64,000 nucleotides of DNA, taken from assembly GCA_013398295.1 (NCBI GenBank), contig VZSF01001524.1, forward strand, positions 1,893,186 to 1,957,185, written 5' to 3'. This stretch comes from Chionis minor. Lineage: Eukaryota > Chordata > Aves > Charadriiformes > Chionididae. Positions 59,464-64,000 of the stretch are shown piece after piece. Position numbers and translations under genes: made by a program. The notes beneath the pieces were generated by a model. That model was not told the origin of the DNA, did not search any database, and saw only the letters and a list, made by a program, of their open reading frames with translations. Numbering within the stretch: position 1 is the stretch's first letter; every line of letters starts with the position of its first letter.

Positions 59464-59502
59464 TTATTATTATGATGATTATGATTATGATTATGATTAT
59501 AT
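59464..59502. repeat. GATTAT microsatellite at the CR1 3' end
   Basis: ATTATTATTATGATGATTATG followed by further GATTAT units, directly at the CR1 3' terminus. It may have grown from the CR1 tail (usually ATTCTATG units) or be the far side of an ATT repeat split by the insertion. Confidence 0.85.
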
Positions 59503-62399
59503 CTTCAAATAGTATATTAGGGTTGCAAGTCAAAGATTCAGAATTCAATAATCACTAAAACCAAGGCATGAACCTGTTTCACCTTTCCTTCCCTTTCCTT
59601 TTTCACCTTCCAGTCTCCTCTGCCTTTTCTTAGTATCCTCCTTTCAGCAAAATAAACTCAGGTATATCCTGAGTTTATCTCCAAGTTTCTACTGCTTCTT
59701 TTGACTGGGAACCAACAAGGAAGCATCTTGAGCAGAACATGTTCCTGCTTACACTCTCAGTTTGTGTATCTGTGGTGTTGCAGTGTCTCACAAGGCTGGG
59801 GGACAATTCCAAGCTATTCAGCAAGAGAACACTTAGAAAATGAATCAAAGAAATAGCAAGTTTTTACTAACTTACCTGAGAAAAGTTATTTCCTAGGTTT
59901 AAAATGTACCAACACCTGGGACGGACTTTTATGAGAGCAATAGCAAGCATATATGGTGGTTTCATGACCAGTGCCAAGAGCTTCCTCCAAATAGTGAAAG
60001 AACTGAAGCTTTTGCATCATTTGAAAATTGGAAGTGGTGAAAGGATCATTATCAAAAGAAGTGTTGGACCATTAATTGCAAGCCATTAGTCTCAAAGTAA
60101 TGTCCACATCCATTCAGTTAAGCTCTTTTTTCCTAGACCCAGCAAAACTACAATCACAAAACTAGTTGTACTCAGTTTGTTTATTATTTAAATATTTGTA
60201 ACAAAACCAGTCAGCTAAAAACCTTTCCTTTTGGTTGGTGTGTATAAGCCATAACTTATTAATTATGTATATGATTTTCCCACTCTTTCACCTCATAGTG
60301 AAACACACATACAAGTATTTCTCATATACAACTGTTTCTGTGTAGAGGTATATATTTGAAGGAATATGAGACATTATAATTTCTTTAGTGTAATTTCTTC
60401 AAATTAAGTTTTTTAGCAAATTGAGTAATTTTAGCAAATAGGCAGAACAGAACTGTCTCCCCAGTCTTTCCTGTTTTGCTGGAAGGATGGAATGTGCTCC
60501 CTCTTTTTCAGGTCTTCAAGTCTGCAGAACATCATTCTATGGGCTAGAGCTTCAGATACCCGCTTCCAGGTGCATTAATTATTCAGCAAAGGTTTCTCTC
60601 CGATTCCTGCATTTTCATGGCCTGCAACATATGCTGGCCAAGTCTCTCGATGACTAGGTGAGCTGAATGCCAAGGTGTGTTACAGTGCCTTCTGCCAATC
60701 TAGATGCTATCTTGAGGCTCTTCAGTGCTTTTTGAGGAGTTATCACTGACAGGAGCCTGCACAGGCAAGGAGATTGCACTTGTCCTAGGGGTGTTTGTTA
60801 CACCAGAAGGGAGGGGGGAAGAGTGGGATGCACACTTGCTCTTTTTGTCCACCTGCATTGGTAGAATGGAGCATACTGGGGAGAAAGCAGTCCTCTCTAG
60901 CAGCCAGCGAGTGTTGCTACGACACTCAACATGGAAGATGGTGGATCTCCTTGAAGTATGATTACAGTCACAGCTTTTACTTGTAACAGTTCACAGAAGC
61001 CTAGACCCAACCCTCTCTGTGACCTCTCTGGGATGTAAATGTGATGGGAATTTCTGAACTTCAGTAATGCCTCAAAAACATGAAGATAGGTGGTAATGCA
61101 TAACTGGGGTCCACTGAGAAATGTTTGACTGCTTTTGCTTAATTAAGTGAAACCAGAACTGTCTCAAGGGGACCATTATAATGATATCCATCAGATGTTA
61201 AAGCAATTACATCAGAAGGGAAGAGGGTGGTAACACTAGCACTCAGTGTGTTGCCTGTCCAACTGGATTCACAACAGCTGCAAGCTAAACGTTATTCACA
61301 CTGTTCAGGTCTTGAAGCACTTTTCAGATATGTCAGGTTTTCCAGTCCCTTAAAAGCCAGTTCTTCTGCCATTTGGTTCCTGATTTACACTGGAGACAGT
61401 TTGACTCATCACTAAATTATCTTCAGATTGTAATATTGAAGGGATTATAAATAACTCCCTTTATAACTGTCAATGCCATTACATATTGTGTTATTTCCCT
61501 TCCTTAAATATATATATTTCACTCTTAAAACACCCATAGATCAGTAGAAAAATACATATGGATGTCAAAAGAGATGTATACTGCATTTATGGACAGCTCC
61601 ATGGACCTTGTAAGTCAGCATAGCTGTAATTAAATTATCTGAGTTAGAACTTATTTTACTAGACAGAATGCAGTTTTGGGTCTGGCAGATCCATCTGGAT
61701 TAGTAGTAAATTCCTCTGGCAATGTAATTTTTAGCTATTTAATTCCAACACGATAATACTCATGAGTTTTTCTTCTTCCTCACATTTCTGCAACTGTGCT
61801 GAAGTTTGATAACATTAGTTGAATAGATTTTATGCTAAAGGAAACATGTTCTGGCAGAAGACTGGGTTTCAGAATCTTGCAATAGCTAACAGCTTAATGT
61901 AATTTTGTATATTGACTTGAAAATGTGAATTTTTCACAACTGTATTTATTCAGCACTTTACCCTGAGAGGGTTTTTACAGTGCATTTGCAGGTAATTTGC
62001 TGTCTTTAAAAAGTCTTAAACCTTTGCATTGGTAATGAGGCTGATTTCAGTCTGCAAGAACTATGAAAGCTAAATTAAAAGAAGGTAAAGCATGACAGAA
62101 TAAAAGACATTCATGATGATGGTCTTGAAAGTTTGTTACATTATTTTTTGGGGGAAATTTTGTTACATTATTCATTTTGGATATCCTAAATGATATCATT
62201 TATTTTCTGTCTTTTTCCAGCACTTCTGTACACTGCAGCCTTGCTTGTACTTCATGAAGACTTATGTGGTGGGCAGGTTCTTTTCTTGTTTAGGTTTATT
62301 GAAAAAAAGATGTGTCTGACAAGCATGAAAAAAGGAAAAAAAATCAATTAAAAATTCCCATGGCATTATAAATAACACTAGGTAGCTAGATCACCTACA
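59503..62399. other. Unique AT-rich non-coding DNA
   Basis: No supported gene or transposon. A CT-rich patch lies at 59580-59640, and 60720-60960 is slightly richer in GC with overlapping short frames. Nothing was recognised. Confidence 0.5.
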
Positions 62400-63375
62400 A
62401 GTAAGTCAATAGGTCATCAGTCTGGAGCAAGGAAGACTTGCCCTTGATGGAGGAGGAGGGTGTTAGGAAACACTTAAAATGAGTTAAGTCTTTGTGGCCT
62501 GACAAGCTGTACCCACAAGTGTTAAGGGAGCTGGCTGTCACTAGAAGGCCACTCTCAACTGTCTTTGAAAGGTCATGGTGATCAGGAGATGTTCCTAAAG
62601 ACTGGAAGAAGATAAATGTTATCTCTCTCTTCAAGAAGGGCCAGAAGGGACATCCAGGGAACTAGCACAGTCTCTGGACTCATCATCTGGAAAGCAGTTC
62701 TGCAGAAGTTGACCTTGGTGTCCTGACCGACAGACTGACAATGAACCAGCAATGTGCCCTCACAGCAAAGAAAGCCAGTGGCATTCAGGGCTACATTAGA
62801 CAGAGCATTGCCAGAAGATTGAGGGAGGTGACTCTTCTGCTCTGCCTGGCACTAGTGAGACACACTAATGTGTGCTGAGTCCAGTGCTGGACTCCCCAGT
62901 ATGAGAGAGACAGGTACATATTGGATTGGGTCTAGCAAAGGGCCATGAAGATGGTTAAGGGACTGAAACATCTGTCCTATGAGGACAGGCTGAGAGAGCT
63001 GGGATTGTTCATCCTGGAGTGGAGAAGGCTCAGGTGGATCTTATTTATGTGTATGAACACCTGATGGGGGAAAATGAAGATCAGGGAGCCAGTCTTTTCT
63101 CAGTGGTGCCCTGTGACAGGACAGGAGGCAGTGGGCACAAATTACAACACATGAAATTCCATCTGAACACAAGAAAACTTTATTTTTTTTACTGTGAGGG
63201 TGATCAAACCCTGGAGCAGGTGGCCCAGAGAGATTGTGTAGTCTGCATTCATAAGCTATTCATAAACAGACTGAACATGGTCATGGGCAACCTGCTCTAG
63301 CTGACCTTGCTTGAGCAGGCAGGGCTTGGACTAGTCAATCGCAAGAGGCCCTTTTCATTCTCAGCAATTATGGGA
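62400..63375 (+). mobile_element. CR1 LINE with internal deletion, plus strand
   Basis: The left part (to about 62670) is the ORF2 segment just before the reverse transcriptase, reading GDVPKDWKKINVISLFKKGQ-like sequence in broken frames. At about 62670-62690 it jumps to the segment CATCTGGAAAGCAGTTCTGC, normally far downstream, and then runs to the 3' end (TTCATTCTCAGCAATTATGG). The whole RT catalytic core, including the FADD region, is missing. The C-terminal part still shows the GLFILEW-RRLRWIL-type and CNFL-type segments and GEGDQTLEQ near 63200. It is an old copy of the group with the GAGGCCCTTTTCATTC-type 3' end. Confidence 0.87.
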
Positions 63376-64000
63376 TTTTATTATTTTTTCCCTATATATT
63401 GTCAATGCCCTACTTAGGCTTTTAAAGTTTCCTAAACACCAATTCAATTATTTTTAGCTGAATGTACCTTTGAAATCAAGCCAGAGAAAGAGGATACATT
63501 TAACAGCAACCGTAAAATACTTCAGAGGAATAAAAGTTCAGGAATGGAAAATGATGCATAGTCTTATTAGACATGACATTGTCTGGGGACAAAACCAGCC
63601 TATTGTGTAGCTGTCCAATGTAGATAATTATATTCTGACAAATATTAAAATTACCTAGTCTGTGGATTGATAAAATGTTGATTTTCTTTCAGCTGTATAC
63701 GTGGATCTCAGCAATACAGAATGCTGGGAATTAAATCTATTTCCTCTCTCCAGATTTTCATATGTAAGCTGTGAACATCTAAGCTAGTGTTAAGAGTTTC
63801 CTATAGGGGGTAATATGCAACTTCTATATTTATATACACCATAGACTGGATAGCTAAGCTATATAACTTCCAGAAAACACCAATCAAATGACAAGAGTAG
63901 TTTAAAACTGTGTACAGTTTTAAAAGGAAAGTAAGACCTAAATACATAATACACTGGTCACAACTGGCAACAAACATTCTTTTAACAATAAAAGCAGTTT
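63376..64000. other. Unique AT-rich non-coding DNA
   Basis: No gene, repeat or regulatory signal could be supported in the last 625 bases. Confidence 0.55.

Noticed and set aside
1..64000. CRISPR arrays, bacterial operons, tRNA or rRNA genes, mitochondrial insertions
   Set aside because: None seen. The repeat content is that of a bird nuclear genome. No spaced palindromic repeat array, no tRNA cloverleaf apart from degraded SINE heads, and no rRNA or mitochondrial gene similarity was recognised by eye.

Overview
This looks like a gene-poor piece of a bird nuclear chromosome, either intergenic or deep intron. The evidence is its repeats. There are seven CR1 LINE copies, all lacking their 5' part, several ending in avian-style CR1 3' tails. 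There are two solo LTRs of the avian ERVL type, and a thin layer of very old MIR/CORE-SINE copies. No L1, Alu or other mammalian-type young repeats were seen. The rest is AT-rich and CpG-poor, with no convincing protein-coding exon. The longest open frames are about 150 codons. By a rough estimate (stop frequency about 6 percent per codon, six frames of 64 kb) that is near what chance gives.

Layout. 1-2316 is unique AT-rich DNA. 2317-3127 holds a poly-T run and a minus-strand CR1 with a duplicated edge. 3245-3489 is a GC-rich block that looks like a minus-strand terminal exon (weak case). 3490-16867 is mostly unique, with a few stretches that read like conserved non-coding DNA (8340-8610, 9125-9255) and a possible CTCF site (14766-14790). 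CR1 copies follow at 16868-17369, 34240-35416 and 35555-36720, all plus strand. A MIR lies at 20960-21190. 40460-40910 is an unclassified GC-rich, pyrimidine-biased block. A minus-strand solo ERVL-type LTR occupies 42837-43643. Four MIR copies cluster at 46928-50290, the last nearly complete with an L3-type tail. A plus-strand solo LTR is at 52691-53275 and a minus-strand CR1 at 53369-53857. A plus-strand CR1 flanked by ATT-type microsatellites is at 57788-59463. The last CR1, with its reverse-transcriptase core deleted, is at 62400-63375.

The clearest unexpected structure is technical. The window has three single N characters (2571, 36168, 58668). Each sits exactly at the junction of two direct copies (221, 485 and 517 bp, identical except for one base in the last pair). 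All three junctions involve CR1. This is what unmerged overlapping contig ends look like, so about 1.2 kb of the window is probably false duplication, and repeat or ORF counts there should be halved.

No new biological system can be supported. The points most worth checking are the possible terminal exon at 3245-3489, the MIR cluster, the homeodomain-motif-rich candidate conserved elements and the unclassified block near 40.5 kb.
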